64,000 nt of DNA from Sphingobium sp. SCG-1 (GCF_002953135.1 NZ_CP026373.1:62001-126000), one strand, 5' to 3'. Positions 50,534 to 59,445 are shown, numbered from the stretch's first letter. Numbers and translations are program-made. Notes: a model not told the origin generated them from the sequence alone.

Positions 50534-50880
50534 CCTCATCTGAGGCTACGACGACGTCGACGTCATAGCAGTACCAGGGCTGTGCCAGCCGCACAGTGAA
50601 GGGCCGGCATGCTCAACGCCCGGAAAATTCAATGGGGCTAATGTCGAGCAATGCGAACAGCGCGCTGCACGTTCTGTGCGCATGGAGCATCTGGTCTCTG
50701 CCAAACGTCAGCTAATATATCAGACCCGCTGATGAGCCTAAGGCTTCGGTGCAGTGTAGGTTTGGAGCAACACATGAATTCTCTGTTAGCTCGCGCGTTC
50801 GGGTGTAAGCGAGGTCTGACGGCCGCCTTGCGCGGCGCCCATTCGGGGGGATGATTGCCGCTCTTTGAGCGGGGTGGCCG

Positions 50881-51324
50881 ATGTCGGATGAGATTGAGGA
50901 TTCAGGGAGTGGTGCAGCGACTACTCATACGAGCGGTCGTATGAGTAGTCGGATAGAGATCGTTAGCCGTGTGTCAGGTCGGCGGCGGTGGACGGTAGAG
51001 CAGAAGCTAGCCGTGCTGCGGGATGCATTCGGCCCGGAGGGCTGCGTGCGCACGGCCTGTGAACGCCATGATGTCGGCAGCGGCTCGATCTACACTTGGC
51101 GGCGCCAGGCGATGTCCGGTGAGCTTGCCGGGGTTCGCAAGTTGGCCGAGCCGGCATTTGCCGAGGTCCAGATCAGCGAGCCGCTTGCCTTGCCGGCCCC
51201 ACAGGTTGCGACGCGCAGCGACAGTGCGATCGGGATTGAGCTGCCGTCGGGCGTCAGGGTGACGGTGGATGCCACGGTGGATGCCGATGCCCTGTCACGG
51301 GTGATCGGTATCCTGACACGATGA
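50881..51324 (+). CDS. tnpA: IS66 accessory protein TnpA (outer element)
   Basis: 147 aa. Its HTH region (RRRWTVEQKLAVLRDAFGPE, ACERHDVGSGSIYTWRRQAM) is the IS66 TnpA signature. It overlaps tnpB by 4 bases (ATGA). Needed for IS66 transposition together with TnpB and TnpC; intact here. Confidence 0.9.
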   Translation: MSDEIEDSGSGAATTHTSGRMSSRIEIVSRVSGRRRWTVEQKLAVLRDAFGPEGCVRTACERHDVGSGSIYTWRRQAMSGELAGVRKLAEPAFAEVQISEPLALPAPQVATRSDSAIGIELPSGVRVTVDATVDADALSRVIGILTR

Positions 51325-51534
51325 TCCCGTTGCCGCCATCGACGCGGATATTCCTGGCCTGCGGCGCGACGGACATGCGTAAGGGATTCGATGGCCTGGC
51401 GGTGATGACGCAGCAGGTTCTGGAGCAAAGCCCGCATTCCGGTGCGCTGTTCGCCTTCCGTAAGCGCCGACGGAACGTGGCCTTGTCGGCATCACCGAAA
51501 TAGGAAAGCTCGCAGCCTTTAAGGAGGCGGGAGC

Positions 51535-51927
51535 ATGGACAGTGAGCAGTCAAACGAGCCTCGTATGAGCGGTCGCGGGGATGGCGGAGCGCTTGTACAG
51601 GTGGAGCGGCGTCGGAACTGGAGCGACGAGGAGAAGCTGGCGATCCTGAAGGAGACGACGGTGCCGGGCGTTGTCATATCGGCCGTAGCGCGGCGGCATG
51701 GGATAGGCACGGGTCAGCTGTACACTTGGCGCAAGCAACTGCTCCGCGGAGCGATGGCAGGCTTCGTGCCTGTCGAACTGGCAGCATCATCGCCGTCGGC
51801 CAAAGCCCGAGAAGCTGGGCGGATCGAGGTTCGAGGGCGGTGCGGCCTGACGGTGTCGGTGGATGGCGAAGTTGATCGGGCCGCCCTGAAACAGGTGCTC
51901 GATGTCTTGCGGGAGCTGGATCATTGA
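51535..51927 (+). CDS. tnpA: IS66 accessory protein TnpA (inner element)
   Basis: 130 aa; RRNWSDEEKLAILKETTVPG and VARRHGIGTGQLYTWRKQLL form the TnpA helix-turn-helix. It overlaps the following tnpB by 4 bases. Confidence 0.9.
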   Translation: MDSEQSNEPRMSGRGDGGALVQVERRRNWSDEEKLAILKETTVPGVVISAVARRHGIGTGQLYTWRKQLLRGAMAGFVPVELAASSPSAKAREAGRIEVRGRCGLTVSVDGEVDRAALKQVLDVLRELDH

Positions 51928-52280
51928 GCCTGGCGCTCCCGCCTTCGACGAAGATCTACCTGTCCCTGCCACCGTGCGACATGCGCAAGGGGTTTGACGG
52001 GCTGTCAGCGCAGGTGCGCAATATTCTTCAGCTCGATCCCTTCTCGGGGGCGGTGTTCCTGTTCCGCGGGAAGAGGGGCGACAGGCTGAAGGCCTTGGTC
52101 TGGGACGGCTCAGGGCTATGCCTGTATGCGAAGCGTCTTGAGCGCGGAAAGTTTGTTTGGCCACGTGCCCATGAGGGTGCGCTGCGGCTGTCGGCAGCCC
52201 AGCTTGCGATGTTGCTCGAAGGCCTGAACTGGAAGCAGGCGATCGTCCACGACGAGGTCATCACGCCGAGCCTCGCATAG
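51924..52280 (+). CDS. tnpB: IS66 accessory protein TnpB (inner element)
   Basis: 118 aa, full length: CDMRKGFDGLSAQVRNILQL, FRGKRGDRLKALVWDGSGLC and LLEGLNWKQ. This intact copy could in principle support neither or both elements; cross-activity between IS66 species is unknown. Confidence 0.92.
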   Translation: MSLALPPSTKIYLSLPPCDMRKGFDGLSAQVRNILQLDPFSGAVFLFRGKRGDRLKALVWDGSGLCLYAKRLERGKFVWPRAHEGALRLSAAQLAMLLEGLNWKQAIVHDEVITPSLA

Positions 52281-52347
52281 TGAAAAAGATCAGGAAAACC
52301 GCCATTTTATGTAGGCTTTGCCGTCGGCTTCCGCTATTATCGGCGTC

Positions 52348-53943
52348 ATGCGGTTCGCCCTTGATCGCCTTCCCACAGACCCAGTTCTCCTGCAGAAAAT
52401 GCTGCTGGAGATGGCCGATGTAATGGAGCAGGAACGGGCCGAACTGACGGCGGCGCAAGCCACGGTCAAAGCCCAGACCTTGCGGATCGAAAAGCTCGAG
52501 CATCGTGTCGCGCGGCTGCTGCGCGTCCAGTTCGGCCGCAGCTCCGAGAAAATGGATATCGCCCAGCTGCGGCTGATGCTCGAGGAGGTCGAGGCACCGG
52601 AACCCGCCAACGATGAGGTGCCGGCGCCGCCTGTGGCGAAATCGGCTCGCAAACCCGGCGGCCGCGTTCCGCTTCCTGCGCACTTCCCGCGTCAGACATT
52701 CGATCATCAGCCCAGCCCGTGCAGTGGCGGTTGTAACGGACCCTCAGTCCAGATCGACGAGGCCGTCACTGAGGTTCTCGATTATGTCCCGGCGCGCTTC
52801 CGCGTCATCCGCCATGTCCGGCCCAGGCTGGTGTGCCGGTCCTGCGAGCAAATCCGCCAGGCGCCCGCTGTCGATCTGCCCCTGCCCAAGGTGATGGCGA
52901 GCAGCGCCTTGCTGGCTCACCTTATCGTCAATCGCTTTGTCGATCATCAGCCCTGGCACCGGCAGTCGGTGATCTTCCGACGGGTGGGGCTTCATATCGA
53001 TCGGGATGTGATGAGCCGTTGGGCACGGAAACTGGCATGGCTGCTGGCGCCACTGGGCGAGCGACTGTTCGCCTATATCCGGGAAGCCGCCAAGATCCAC
53101 GGTGACGACACGCCGGTCACCTTGCTGGGCAATGGCGACGGCAGTCGGACCGGGCACTTCTGGGTATATCTGCGTGATGACCGCTCAAGCGGCGACATGA
53201 GCCCGCCCGCGGTAGTCTTCCGCTTCAGCGCCGATCGTGGCGGAGCGCATCCGGCGGAACATCTCGCCGGCTATCAGGGGTATCTCCAGGCAGACGGCTT
53301 TGCCGGGTACAACGCACTTTACCGTGACCCCAAGACCAAGGCGCCCAAGGATATCGTCGAAGTGGGATGCTGGAGCCACGCGCGCCGGAAATTTACCGAC
53401 ATCTTGGACAAGAGCCCGTCACCGATCGCGGCGGAGGCGGTTGTGCGGATCGCCGAGCTCTTCGCCATCGAGCGCGACATCAAGGGCGCGCCACCCGATG
53501 AGCGACGACGCATCCGCCAGATCAAGGCCGTGCCGAAGCTGGAGGCGCTGCGCGTCTGGCTCGAAACCCAGAACCGAGGCCTGTCGTCTGACAGCAATCT
53601 GGCGCGTGCGTGTCGCTATCCGCTTAACCGCTGGCAGGCCATGATCCGTTACTGCGATGATGGTCGGCTCGAAATCAGCAACAATCTGGTGGAAAATGCC
53701 CTGCGCGGTGTCGCGCTCGGGCGCCGGAACTGGATGTTCGTCGGCTCCATGAAGGGGGGAGAGGCCGCCGCGCTCTTCTACGCCCTGGCCGGTACATGCC
53801 GGCTCAACGGCGTCGAGCCCGAGGCGTGGTTCACTGACGTCATTGAGCGCATCGGCAACCACCCGATCAATCGGATCGATGACTTTTTGCCGTGGAAATG
53901 GCAGGCATCAAGGCTGACCAACGATCTGGAGAAGGCTGCGTGA
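52348..53943 (+). CDS. tnpC: IS66 transposase TnpC (inner element)
   Basis: 531 aa from ATG 52348. It has an N-terminal leucine-zipper-like coiled coil (MADVMEQERAELTAAQATVK region), a zinc-binding segment (VCRSCEQIRQAP), and a DDE catalytic domain with KIHGDDTPV (first Asp), LQADGFAGYNALY (second Asp) and ISNNLVENALR (Glu). All three acidic residues are present, so it should be active. The last codons overlap the passenger gene (GTGA). Confidence 0.93.
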   Translation: MRFALDRLPTDPVLLQKMLLEMADVMEQERAELTAAQATVKAQTLRIEKLEHRVARLLRVQFGRSSEKMDIAQLRLMLEEVEAPEPANDEVPAPPVAKSARKPGGRVPLPAHFPRQTFDHQPSPCSGGCNGPSVQIDEAVTEVLDYVPARFRVIRHVRPRLVCRSCEQIRQAPAVDLPLPKVMASSALLAHLIVNRFVDHQPWHRQSVIFRRVGLHIDRDVMSRWARKLAWLLAPLGERLFAYIREAAKIHGDDTPVTLLGNGDGSRTGHFWVYLRDDRSSGDMSPPAVVFRFSADRGGAHPAEHLAGYQGYLQADGFAGYNALYRDPKTKAPKDIVEVGCWSHARRKFTDILDKSPSPIAAEAVVRIAELFAIERDIKGAPPDERRRIRQIKAVPKLEALRVWLETQNRGLSSDSNLARACRYPLNRWQAMIRYCDDGRLEISNNLVENALRGVALGRRNWMFVGSMKGGEAAALFYALAGTCRLNGVEPEAWFTDVIERIGNHPINRIDDFLPWKWQASRLTNDLEKAA

Positions 53944-54533
53944 GCAACGGCACTGTCGTGCGGATGAAGATTACGCTGGACGATGTCACGCCGGCCGTCA
54001 GCCGAACGCTGGAGGTGCCGCTCAATATCCGGCTCGACCGTCTGCACACCATTATCCAGACCGCCTTCTCCTGGACGGACTCTCACCTGTGGGAAATGAG
54101 CTTCGAACAGACCGGCTTTGGCATCCCTGATCCTGAATATGGCTTCGACGGACCGCTCGACGCCCGTAAGGTCACTCTCGCCCAGGTCCTGGCGGATACG
54201 AGGCGCAAGACCTTCCGATATCTCTATGACTTTGGCGATGCCTGGGAGCATAGCGTCAAGATCGAGCGCATCAGCCCGGCCAGCCCGCACCTGACATATC
54301 CGCTCATCCTCGATGCAGTAGGCATGCGGCCGCCAGAGGACTGTGGCGGTCCATGGGGTTACGCCGAAAAGCTCGAAGCGCTCGGCGACCCACATCATGA
54401 ATATTACGAAGAGGCGCTGGACACCCTCGGCGACGACCATGATCCTAACGCCAAGCCCGATATCCCCCTGATAGAGGCAAGGCTGGAAGCGCTCGCGAAA
54501 AAATGGGCGCCACGGACACGCCGAAAAGCCTGA
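53940..54533 (+). CDS. pRiA4b ORF-3-family protein carried by the inner IS66
   Basis: 197 aa from GTG 53940, coupled to tnpC by a GTGA overlap and ending 36 bases before the right terminal repeat, so it lies inside the element. Family features are MKITLDDVTPAVSRTLEVPL, FSWTDSHLWEM, FRYLYDFGDAWEHSVKIERI and EDCGGPWGY. Plasmid pRiA4b ORF-3-like proteins are widespread and of unknown function. Tight coupling suggests it is a regular passenger of this IS66 subtype. Confidence 0.88.
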   Translation: MSNGTVVRMKITLDDVTPAVSRTLEVPLNIRLDRLHTIIQTAFSWTDSHLWEMSFEQTGFGIPDPEYGFDGPLDARKVTLAQVLADTRRKTFRYLYDFGDAWEHSVKIERISPASPHLTYPLILDAVGMRPPEDCGGPWGYAEKLEALGDPHHEYYEEALDTLGDDHDPNAKPDIPLIEARLEALAKKWAPRTRRKA

Positions 54534-54846
54534 CAGCCCGTGTCAACGACCCCTTCCCTCGGCGCTTACCGCCTTCCGGGGTAAGCGCGGCGATCTGGTG
54601 AAGCTGCTCTGGTATGACGGTCAGGGCATGTGCCTGTTCTCCAAGCGGATGGACCGTGGCCGGTTCGTGTGGCCATCGACCAAGACCGGGTCGGTGGTGA
54701 TGACCGCGGCCCAGCTTTCCATGCTGTTGGAGGGCATAGATTGGCGGCGGCCGGAGCGCACATTCACTCCATCATTGGCAGGATAAAACGCCCAGTTTCC
54801 GGTACTTTTGCTGGCCTTCGAGTGTCCGATCTGCTATAGGATCGCG

Positions 54847-56400
54847 GTGTCGGACGCAGGCCTTTCCACCCCTGACAAAGATGCTCGGATCGCCGAGCTT
54901 GAAGCTGCATTGGTGGCCGCCCGTGCCGATATTTTCGCCCGCGACATCCTGATCGACACGCTGCGTGTGCAGATCGCGCGCCTCAAGCGGATGCAGTTCG
55001 GCAAGTCGTCCGAGAAGCTCGACACGCAGATCGCACAGCTGGAGCTGGCGCTCGAAGAACTCGAAGGCGAAGCCATTGCCGCCGCTGCGCGTCGGGCCGA
55101 TCCGGTAGAAGCCGATCGGCCATCGCCTGTTCGGGCGCTCCCGGCACATCTGCCGCGCGAGGAACAGCGGATCGAGCCAGCGCAGGGCAACTGCACCTGC
55201 CCCGACTGCGGTGGCGCGCTGCGGCCGCTGGGACAGGACAGCGACGAGATGCTCGATGCCGTGCCCGTGCAATGGCGCGTCGTTCGGACCATTCGCCCCA
55301 AGTATAGCTGCCGGTCCTGCGAGAAGATCGTGCAGGCGCCCGCGCCGGTAAAGGCCATTGCCCGCGGCAAGGCCACCTTCGGCACGCTGGCCCATGTCGT
55401 TGTCTCCAAGTTCGACCATCATCTGCCGCTCTACCGCCAGGCCGAGATGATGGCGGCGCAAGGCATCGAGATCGACCGCTCGACGCTGGCAGGCTGGGTC
55501 GGCCAGGCATCCGCGCTGCTCGATCCGATCGTCAGCCGTATCCGCGAAGTCGGCCTGACGGCGTCCAAGATCCATACCGACGACACGCCGGTCCCCATAC
55601 TCGATCCGGGTCGTGGCAGGACCGCAACTGGCCGGCTCTGGGCCTATGCCGTTGATGATCGCGGCTCGGGCGCCACCACGCCACCGCTGGTCTGGTACGA
55701 GTTCACAACCGATCGCACCGGCACGCATCCCCAGCGGCAACTCGCCAGCTTCACCGGCTATCTCCAGGCCGACGGCTATGCCGGCTATGACAAGCTTTAC
55801 GATACCAACCGCGTCACCGAGGTTGCATGCTGGGCACATTTTCGCCGCAAGATCTTCGACATCCACGCCACCAAGCCCACGCCGCTCACCACCGACCTGC
55901 TCGCGCGTATCGGTCAACTTTATGAGATCGAAGCCGAGGTTCGCGGCCAACAACCCGATATCCGACGACGAAGCAGGGAGGACCGCACCAAGCCATTGAT
56001 CGACGCGCTACGCCAGGCACTCGACGACGCCCTGCGCCGCCTCTCGCCCAAGTCCGAGATGGCCAAGGCGATCGCCTATGGCCGTAAACGCTGGATCGCG
56101 TTGACGCGCTTTCTCGATGATGGACGTCTGGAAATCGATAACAACATAGCCGAGCGCGCCATGCGCTGCGTGGCGCTGGGTCGCAAAAACTGGTTGTTCG
56201 CAGGCTCAAAGGCAGGCGGCGATCGGGCCGCTGCCATCTATTCCGTCATCGAGAGCGCCAAACTCAATGGCCTCGAACCACAGGCCTATATCGCCGACGT
56301 CATCGCCAGGATCGCTGGCAACTGGCCTGCTGCCCGCTGGGATGAACTCATGCCGTGGAACTGGCGGCCCGATCAGCAACCGATCGCCGCAGCCGCCTGA
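54847..56400 (+). CDS. tnpC: IS66 transposase TnpC (outer element)
   Basis: 517 aa from GTG 54847, with an upstream extension possible. Coiled-coil N-terminus (IAELEAALVAARADIFARDI), zinc motifs (CTCPDCGGALRP, YSCRSCEKIVQAP), and DDE residues in KIHTDDTPV, LQADGYAGYDKLY and IDNNIAERAMR. Intact, but its tnpB partner is interrupted. It ends 25 bases before the outer right end. Confidence 0.92.
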   Translation: MSDAGLSTPDKDARIAELEAALVAARADIFARDILIDTLRVQIARLKRMQFGKSSEKLDTQIAQLELALEELEGEAIAAAARRADPVEADRPSPVRALPAHLPREEQRIEPAQGNCTCPDCGGALRPLGQDSDEMLDAVPVQWRVVRTIRPKYSCRSCEKIVQAPAPVKAIARGKATFGTLAHVVVSKFDHHLPLYRQAEMMAAQGIEIDRSTLAGWVGQASALLDPIVSRIREVGLTASKIHTDDTPVPILDPGRGRTATGRLWAYAVDDRGSGATTPPLVWYEFTTDRTGTHPQRQLASFTGYLQADGYAGYDKLYDTNRVTEVACWAHFRRKIFDIHATKPTPLTTDLLARIGQLYEIEAEVRGQQPDIRRRSREDRTKPLIDALRQALDDALRRLSPKSEMAKAIAYGRKRWIALTRFLDDGRLEIDNNIAERAMRCVALGRKNWLFAGSKAGGDRAAAIYSVIESAKLNGLEPQAYIADVIARIAGNWPAARWDELMPWNWRPDQQPIAAAA

Positions 56401-56433
56401 TCTGCGGTCTCCAGCCCACGCTTACGTTCGGGT

Positions 56434-56900
56434 CAGCGCTCACGTGATTGCTAGATATTTCATCCTGCGGATTCTGGCATCGCGGCTGATGCCTTCTCCA
56501 GTTCATCAAATGGCAACGCGCGACGTTCCGGCTTTAATCATCTGACCGAACGCGCTAACGTCGAGGTCGTCAGTCTTCAACGGAATAGCAGAGAATTATG
56601 GCGCATTCTCATCGGGTTGCAATCAACGTGTGACGGCACGCCATGTTGGCACAGTCCGTGCATGAGACGAACGCAAGCGCGTTTCACCCTGACAGCAGAA
56701 CAGGGACCAGGATTGAGGATAGCGATGAGTCAGGCCGTTCGAACTGAACAATTGGAATTTAGCAGCTTCGGCCGAGCACGATTCTGCCTTCGCCCAAATT
56801 CATGGAAATCTTTCTGTCAGGCCATTTTCACGCGCTTTGCGATTACCTCTCGTAAGAAGCGGCACGAAGTTCCTTCGTTCACATAATAGGAGTGAGATGA
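56434..56900. other. Intergenic region upstream of the tmo-like operon
   Basis: 467 bases after the IS66 target duplication. It contains a sigma54 promoter candidate (56647-56662). A small frame at 56725-56886 ends just before the operon but shows no family features. No clear upstream activator palindrome was seen. Confidence 0.4.
56647..56662 (+). promoter_or_regulatory. Candidate sigma54 promoter of the tmo-like operon
   Basis: TGGCACAGTCCGTGCA: the -24 TGGCAC is perfect and the -12 GC is at the correct distance (10 bases between GG and GC), although the -12 element is GTGC and not TTGC. About 240 bases upstream of tmoA, so a long leader is implied. Confidence 0.55.
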
Positions 56901-58394
56901 ATGAGTAAATTGGCACAAAAGGACTATTACGACCTCACGCGCGCGACAAACTGGACACCGAAATATGTGAGCGAGGACGTACTCTTCCCCGAGGCTATGA
57001 CAGGTGCTCGAGGTATTCCGCTTGAGAAGTGGGAGAGCTACGATGAGCCCTACAAGGTTACCTATCACGATTACGTGAACACACAGCGTGAGAAGGATGC
57101 CGGCGCCTATTCCGTCAAGGCCGCACTTGAGCGTGCAAACTTTGTCGCAACTGCCGATCCTGGCTGGATCAGCACGCTTCAGGCGCATTACGGCGCAATC
57201 GCGGTTCCTGAATATGCAGCAGCGACGGCCGAAGCGCGCATGGCGCGCTTTTCTAAGGCACCGGGGAACCGGAATATGGCGACTTTCGGGATGATGGACG
57301 AGACCCGTCATGGGCAAATCCAGTTGTTCTTCCCGCACGAGCACACAAAGCGTGGCCGCCAATGGGACTGGGCGCATCGCGCGATGCATACCAACGAGTG
57401 GGCTGCAATCGCCGCGCGGCATTTCTTTGATGACATCATGATGACTCGCGATGCTCTCAGTGTTTCAATTATGCTCACATTCGCCTTCGAAACCGGCTTC
57501 ACCAATATGCAGTTTCTTGGTCTTGCTGCCGACGCAGCGGAAGCCGGCGATCATACTTTTGCCAGCCTGATCTCAAGCATCCAGACGGACGAGGCAAGGC
57601 ATGCGCAGCAGGGCGGGCCTGCGCTAAAGATCCTACTCGAGAACGGCAAAAAGGCAGATGCTCAGAAGATGATCGATGTCGCATTCTGGCGTTCGTGGAA
57701 GCTATTCAGTGTGCTTACGGGTCCGATGATGGACTATTACACGCCCCTTGAACACCGCAAGCAGTCGTTCAAGGAGTTCATGCAAGAGTGGATTATCGGC
57801 CAATTCGAACGGCAGATCACCGACCTTGGTCTTGATACCCCGTGGTACTGGGATGAGTTTCTCCGCGCGCTTGATGAAACGCACCACGCGATGCATATGG
57901 GCGTTTGGTATTGGCGCCCCACAGTCTGGTGGAACCCAGCGGCAGGTGTCGCTCCAGATCAGCGTGACTGGCTCGAGGACAAGTATCCCGGCTGGAACGA
58001 CTCTTTCGGCAAATGCTGGGACGTGATCACGGACAACGTCCGAAAGGGCCGAATGGATCTGACGGGTCCAGCCACCCTCCCGATGATTTGCAACATGTGC
58101 AATCTGCCGCTTGTCGGCGCACCTGGTAACGCGTGGAACGTGAAAGACTATCCGCTCGTCCATGAGGGCCGCCTTTATCACTTCGGTTCGGAGGGAGACC
58201 GCTGGTGCTTCCAGCAAGATCCTAACCGGTACAAAGGCCATATGAGCTTCATCGATCGGTTCCTGGCCGGCAAGGTCCAGCCCGCAGACCTAAATGGAGG
58301 CTTGGCTTACATGGGCCTGCGACCGGGCGAGATGGGTGACGACGCCCATGGTTATGCTTGGGCGCTGCAGGAAATGAGCATCGCGGCGGAATGA
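56901..58394 (+). CDS. tmoA: Toluene/benzene monooxygenase alpha subunit, diiron (TmoA type)
   Basis: 497 aa, aligning without gaps to T4MO numbering over the catalytic core. Iron ligands E104, E134, H137, E197, E231 and H234 are all present (MMDETRHGQ, TDEARHAQQ). The pocket residues I100, A107, F196, T201 and F205 are conserved, but position 103, Gly in T4MO, is Pro here (IAVPEYAA). A C-terminal CNMCNLPLVG/HFGSEGDRWCFQ zinc-like segment is also seen. Group 2 soluble diiron monooxygenase; benzene, toluene or alkenes are possible substrates. Confidence 0.93.
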   Translation: MSKLAQKDYYDLTRATNWTPKYVSEDVLFPEAMTGARGIPLEKWESYDEPYKVTYHDYVNTQREKDAGAYSVKAALERANFVATADPGWISTLQAHYGAIAVPEYAAATAEARMARFSKAPGNRNMATFGMMDETRHGQIQLFFPHEHTKRGRQWDWAHRAMHTNEWAAIAARHFFDDIMMTRDALSVSIMLTFAFETGFTNMQFLGLAADAAEAGDHTFASLISSIQTDEARHAQQGGPALKILLENGKKADAQKMIDVAFWRSWKLFSVLTGPMMDYYTPLEHRKQSFKEFMQEWIIGQFERQITDLGLDTPWYWDEFLRALDETHHAMHMGVWYWRPTVWWNPAAGVAPDQRDWLEDKYPGWNDSFGKCWDVITDNVRKGRMDLTGPATLPMICNMCNLPLVGAPGNAWNVKDYPLVHEGRLYHFGSEGDRWCFQQDPNRYKGHMSFIDRFLAGKVQPADLNGGLAYMGLRPGEMGDDAHGYAWALQEMSIAAE

Positions 58395-58399
58395 TCGAC

Positions 58400-58431
58400 A
58401 GTGTCGGCATCGTAATGGCGATGCCGACACT
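58400..58431. terminator. Strong hairpin between tmoA and tmoB
   Basis: AGTGTCGGCATCG and its exact complement form a 13-bp stem with loop TAATGG, 5 bases after the tmoA stop. No T-run follows, so it may be an mRNA stabiliser, processing site or partial attenuator more than a full terminator. Confidence 0.65.
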
Positions 58432-58453
58432 CCTACGGAGAAGGATATCTTGA

Positions 58454-58714
58454 ATGGCAATGTTTCCACTTGGTTCAAATTTCGAGGGTGATTTCGTCAT
58501 CCAGCTCGTAGCTGTCGATGACGAGGCAACCATGGATGAGGTGGCAGCTGCGTGTGCCGAACATTCGGTTGATCGCCGTGTTCAACAACAGCCTGGCAAA
58601 GTGTTGCGTGTGCGCCAGCATACAACTGGCACGGTTTTCCCGCGCGCGATGCGTTTAAAGGACGCTGGCTTGCTGCCGACCGAAACCATCGACGTCATCT
58701 TCTCCGACGTGTGA
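58454..58714 (+). CDS. tmoB: Toluene monooxygenase gamma subunit (TmoB type)
   Basis: 86 aa. FPLGSNFEGDFVIQLVAVDD, DRRVQQQPGKVLRVR and LLPTETIDVIFSDV follow the TmoB ubiquitin-like fold. It is a structural subunit of the (alpha-beta-gamma)2 hydroxylase, placed 13 bases before tmoC. Confidence 0.92.
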   Translation: MAMFPLGSNFEGDFVIQLVAVDDEATMDEVAAACAEHSVDRRVQQQPGKVLRVRQHTTGTVFPRAMRLKDAGLLPTETIDVIFSDV

Positions 58715-58727
58715 GAAGGGAAGGCTG

Positions 58728-59066
58728 ATGACATTTGAAAAAGTCTGCTCTCTCGACGACGTTTGGGAAGGCGAAATGGAAGCCTTTGAAACCTCGGACG
58801 GCAGCGAAATCCTCATCGTCTGCTTGCCTGGAGGAACGATCAAGGCGTTCCAGGGGATTTGTCCGCATCAGGAAATTGCTCTGGTCGAAGGCACGTTCAA
58901 TAATGGCGTTCTGACGTGTCGTGCCCATCTGTGGCAATTTGACGCGCATACCGGACAAGGCCTGAACCCCACTGATTGCCGCATATCTGAGTATCCGGTC
59001 AAGGTGGATGGCGATGACGTTTATGTGGATGCCGACGGTGTCACGCCTTGCAAGGCCCATACTTAG
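58728..59066 (+). CDS. tmoC: Rieske ferredoxin (TmoC type)
   Basis: 112 aa. Rieske ligands C45-H47 (CPHQ) and C64-H67 (CRAHLW) are at exactly the T4moC positions. It carries electrons from the reductase TmoF to the TmoA diiron centre. The presence of a separate Rieske protein distinguishes group 2 enzymes from the phenol hydroxylase upstream. Confidence 0.93.
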   Translation: MTFEKVCSLDDVWEGEMEAFETSDGSEILIVCLPGGTIKAFQGICPHQEIALVEGTFNNGVLTCRAHLWQFDAHTGQGLNPTDCRISEYPVKVDGDDVYVDADGVTPCKAHT

Positions 59067-59120
59067 ACGATCGAATGTAAGACGGCTTGATAACAGCCCG
59101 ATCAGGGGAGGAAATAGGAT

Positions 59121-59426
59121 ATGACTGCTGTTACAGAGACTAAGAACAACCGGGTGGGGCCCGTCATTCGAGCCGGTGATGTGGCCAAAGCCGCTCAAGA
59201 GGCGATAGAGATCGACAATCCAGGCAAAGAGATCTTCATCGACGATCGCGGCGTCTACATTCGTATTGAGTGTGATCAAGAGTGTCTTCTTACTCAGGCA
59301 ACCATGGAAGAGGTGCTCGGCCGCAAGTTTGAAGTACGGGAGCTTGAGATAAACCTTACGTCTTTCTCAGGGCAAATTGATGTCTCGCAGGAACGCGTCC
59401 GATTTTACCTGACGAAGACATATTAG
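59121..59426 (+). CDS. tmoD: Toluene monooxygenase effector protein (TmoD type)
   Basis: 101 aa cofactorless coupling protein: NRVGPVIRAGDVAKAAQEAI, IFIDDRGVYIRIECDQECLL and REVEINLTS-like ELEINLTSFSGQI. It binds the hydroxylase and tunes catalysis and regiospecificity. GGGGAGG lies before the ATG, one of the best ribosome sites in the operon. Confidence 0.92.
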   Translation: MTAVTETKNNRVGPVIRAGDVAKAAQEAIEIDNPGKEIFIDDRGVYIRIECDQECLLTQATMEEVLGRKFEVRELEINLTSFSGQIDVSQERVRFYLTKTY

Positions 59427-59445
59427 GACATAAAGGAAGATATTT

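Larger units (their letters stand above)
51460..54569. mobile_element. Inner IS66-family element, nested in tnpB
   Basis: 3110 bases bounded by GTAAGCGCCGACGGAACG and the inverted GTAAGCGCCGAGGGAAGG, with the 8-bp duplication CGCCTTCC at 51452-51459 and 54570-54577. It holds tnpA, tnpB, tnpC and a fourth passenger gene. All three transposition genes look intact, and its proteins differ clearly from those of the outer element, so it is a different IS66 species. Confidence 0.93.
51321..54786 (+). pseudogene. tnpB: IS66 tnpB split by insertion of a second IS66
   Basis: The 5' part (51321-51459) reads to GALFAFR and the 3' part resumes after the inner element at 54578 as GKRGDLVKLLWYDGQGMCLF and ends at 54786. 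Deleting bases 51460-54577 (inner element plus one target copy) restores an uninterrupted TnpB of normal length (CGATDMRKGFDGLAV, LLEGIDWRRPE). The outer element therefore lacks a working TnpB of its own. Confidence 0.92.
50805..56425. mobile_element. Outer IS66-family element with an insertion
   Basis: Ends GTAAGCGAGGTCTGAC (left) and GTAAGCGTGGGCTGG (right, inverted) share GTAAGCG-GG-CTG, the IS66 terminus. The 8-bp target duplication GTTCGGGT flanks it at 50797-50804 and 56426-56433. It carries tnpA, a tnpB split by a second IS66, and tnpC. Without it, the HbpS gene and the tmo operon would be about 750 bases apart. Confidence 0.92.

Noticed and set aside
56617..56886. Small plus-strand frame just before tmoA
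   Set aside because: It begins upstream of the promoter candidate, has no family features and overlaps the expected leader.
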